Of a stretch of 64,000 bases of DNA, positions 62,470 to 64,000 are shown one piece after another (the stretch's first letter is position 1; the number at the start of each line of letters is the position of its first letter). Origin of the DNA: Inia geoffrensis. Its lineage: Eukaryota > Chordata > Mammalia > Artiodactyla > Iniidae. The DNA lies in the NCBI GenBank assembly GCA_036417435.1, contig CM070910.1, positions 77,174,784 through 77,238,783 on the forward strand. Reading direction: 5' to 3'. Both the position numbers and the translations under genes were made by a program. The notes under the pieces are model-generated. The model did no database searches, was not told the origin of the DNA, and saw only the letters and a list, made by a program, of their open reading frames with translations.

Positions 62470-64000
62470 TATATTAGACAGGACCTACACATTGCTCAAC
62501 CAAATGAACTCAACACCCCGTATTCAAAACTTAGGAATATACCTCACTATGAAGAAAATTAAAACCCATACATTTATAGGTCTCCATAAGAAAATCATTT
62601 GTTTACAGCAACATACACACAGCAGTGTAAATAAGCTAAATCCCCTTATAAAAATAAATTTGAAAAAGAAAACACAAGGAATGTCAAATAGAGAGAAATT
62701 CTTAAATAAGTCCTTCAGGGCTTGTGAGGAATCTTGCATTTACCACCTCTACATCCACAGCTGTGGGAGAGATAAGGCTGGACACTTGAGGCTGATACTA
62801 TTGGTGAGGGAATGCAAACTCTTTGAGGTAATGGTGCATGGTTCCCATTGCACGGGTCCCAAATCTCCACGTTTAAGGGATTTATCCTTCAGCTAAAATA
62901 TGCATGGAAAACCTAGAATATGGTCCACGAAGTGTCCAGGCAAAATTTTAAAACTCATCGCCATTTTAGCCCCCTTGTACTCAAGTTCGCCGTTCCAGAT
63001 GAAATATTAACATTCTCCCCACTTGGAGAGTCAGTGCCTTTGACCTCTTGTTTGGCACAGTTTGCAATTTCCGTGGAAGATGAACAGGAATAAGGAGAAC
63101 GAATGAGCGGCTAACTCGATGTGTTTGGACGGGCACATTGAACTCTAATTTCCCTACAGGAAGAAGAATTCACCAAAGGCTCAGCATGCCATGCCAGAAC
63201 AAGATTAGGGCCTGAAGCAATTCTTCGGGTTTTCGTTCAGCTCACAAGAAAGCGAGTTGAGAAAAGGAGATTTTGGGCACAGTAACTCACAATCCTGCAG
63301 AGTTCCAAATGACCCTTTTCATCCAAAAATTTATTGAAGGAAGGCTGTGAAGACGACTTGAACGCGACGCAGAATTGCAGAAAACAGATATCAGGGGGTA
63401 GATAAGAACTGCTCTGAAAGCGTAGGAAAAGAGGCAGCAGTTCGACAGTGACGCACTTGGCCAAAAAGGGCGTATGCGTTTTTTCCTGAATATATTCAGG
63501 AAAAAACGCATACGCCCTTTTTGGCCAACCAAGCAAGCCTGCAATGGAAATCCGCACTACAAGGAAGTCTCACTTCCCACCGATCCAAAGGGCTGTCCGA
63601 AAAATTTGTAAAATCCAGAGAGGCAAGACAGGCCATGGAGAACCGGCAGCCTTGTTATGCTGATGGACCGGATGTAAATTACCAACAGCCACTCTGGAGA
63701 TGTGGATGGTGCTTCCTGGAACAAAGAAAAAACGAAGCTAGATAGCCTAGGGCACTTCCCATAATGGTGCTATAGATTCGGAAAATTTAAATGAAAAAGA
63801 CACAGCCACACCAAAGTTTGGGGCTGCTCTGTGTACGGGATCCTTGACTATGGTACAACTTTAATAGCCCAGAGAGAGAAAAAATGGATATAGAAGTTGT
63901 GGTGCATCCCTACAATGGGATATCACTCAACAATGAAATCAATGGCAACAGACCAGTAGCAGCATAATGAGTGGATTTAGTTATGATGATTCTAAGTGAA
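62470..64000 (+). repeat. Satellite unit 37 (partial, cut by window end), G1/G2 hybrid
   Basis: The left part matches unit 9 (tgaactcaac, gaatgtcaaatag, a at 63281). The right part matches unit 10 (taagaactgctc with c at 63409, ccgaaaaatttgtaaaa, cttcccataatgg, gtggtgcatcc). The switch is near 63340-63409. Palindrome 63457-63528 is perfect. The unit is truncated only by the window edge; 1,531 bp are visible. Confidence 0.92.

Larger units (their letters stand above)
1..64000 (+). repeat. Tandem satellite array, ~1,735 bp unit, 36 full copies plus one partial; probable common cetacean satellite
   Basis: The motif tatattagac (or a one- or two-base variant) recurs at 1, 1737, 3473, 5209, 6945, 8681, 10416 and so on to 62470, always on the same strand. 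Spacing is 1,734-1,736 bp, with no inversion and no unrelated insertion. Units differ mostly by scattered substitutions and single-base indels. Every unit carries an L1 3' end, a 72 bp palindrome and an unassigned segment. Family identification rests on unit length plus the L1-derived composition, which match what I recall of the common cetacean satellite. Another cetartiodactyl satellite built on the same L1 cannot be excluded. The array probably lies in constitutive heterochromatin. No position in the window lies outside it. Confidence 0.95.

Noticed and set aside
1..64000. CRISPR array or phage/bacterial repeat locus
   Set aside because: The period is 1.7 kb with near-identical sequence throughout; there are no short repeats with unique spacers and no cas-like genes.

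Overview
The whole 64 kb window is one tandem satellite array. A unit of about 1,735 bp (1,734-1,736) repeats head to tail in a single orientation: 36 complete units plus a 1,531 bp partial one at the right edge. I find no functional protein gene, tRNA, rRNA, CRISPR array or intact transposon. The open frames on both strands recur once per unit and are by-products of the repeat.

Each unit has three parts (coordinates relative to unit 1). (1) From about 1025, through the unit end and about 200 bp into the next unit, lies the decayed 3' end of a LINE-1: the ORF2 C-terminus (remnants QPLWRSGWCFLEQRK, WYIPTMEYHS, ILSEISHTEKE), the 3' UTR, and an AATAAA with an A-rich tail. The 3' UTR resembles cetartiodactyl L1 as I remember it. 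(2) A perfect or near-perfect 72 bp palindrome (36 bp arms, no spacer) sits at 989-1060, with its centre at the left edge of the L1 homology. (3) A segment of about 790 bp (about 201-988) belongs to no family I recognise.

Organism: a mammal, most likely a cetacean. The common cetacean satellite has a unit near 1.7-1.8 kb (about 1.58 kb in delphinids) and was described as L1-derived (Kapitonov, Holmquist and Jurka 1998, from memory). The 1.735 kb unit would fit a non-delphinid whale or porpoise. This identification is inferred, not searched. Such arrays form constitutive heterochromatin.

Layout by unit type (labels are mine, from shared diagnostic bases). 1-8,680: A, B, X, A, B (trimer-like, 5,208 bp offset). 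8,681-13,885: C/D hybrid, E, F. 13,886-17,356: divergent G units that look closer to the L1 ancestor. 17,357-22,563: a G/H hybrid and two H units. 22,564-24,298: a mosaic unit. 24,299-45,120: the six-unit order A-B-C-D-E-F twice, a 10,411 bp higher-order repeat in two apparently near-identical copies. 45,121-58,999: two-unit periodicity (about 3,470 bp). 59,000-62,469: units with many private changes. 62,470-64,000: a G unit again. The array behaves as a mosaic shaped by unequal exchange, and several breakpoints can be placed within about 30-200 bp.
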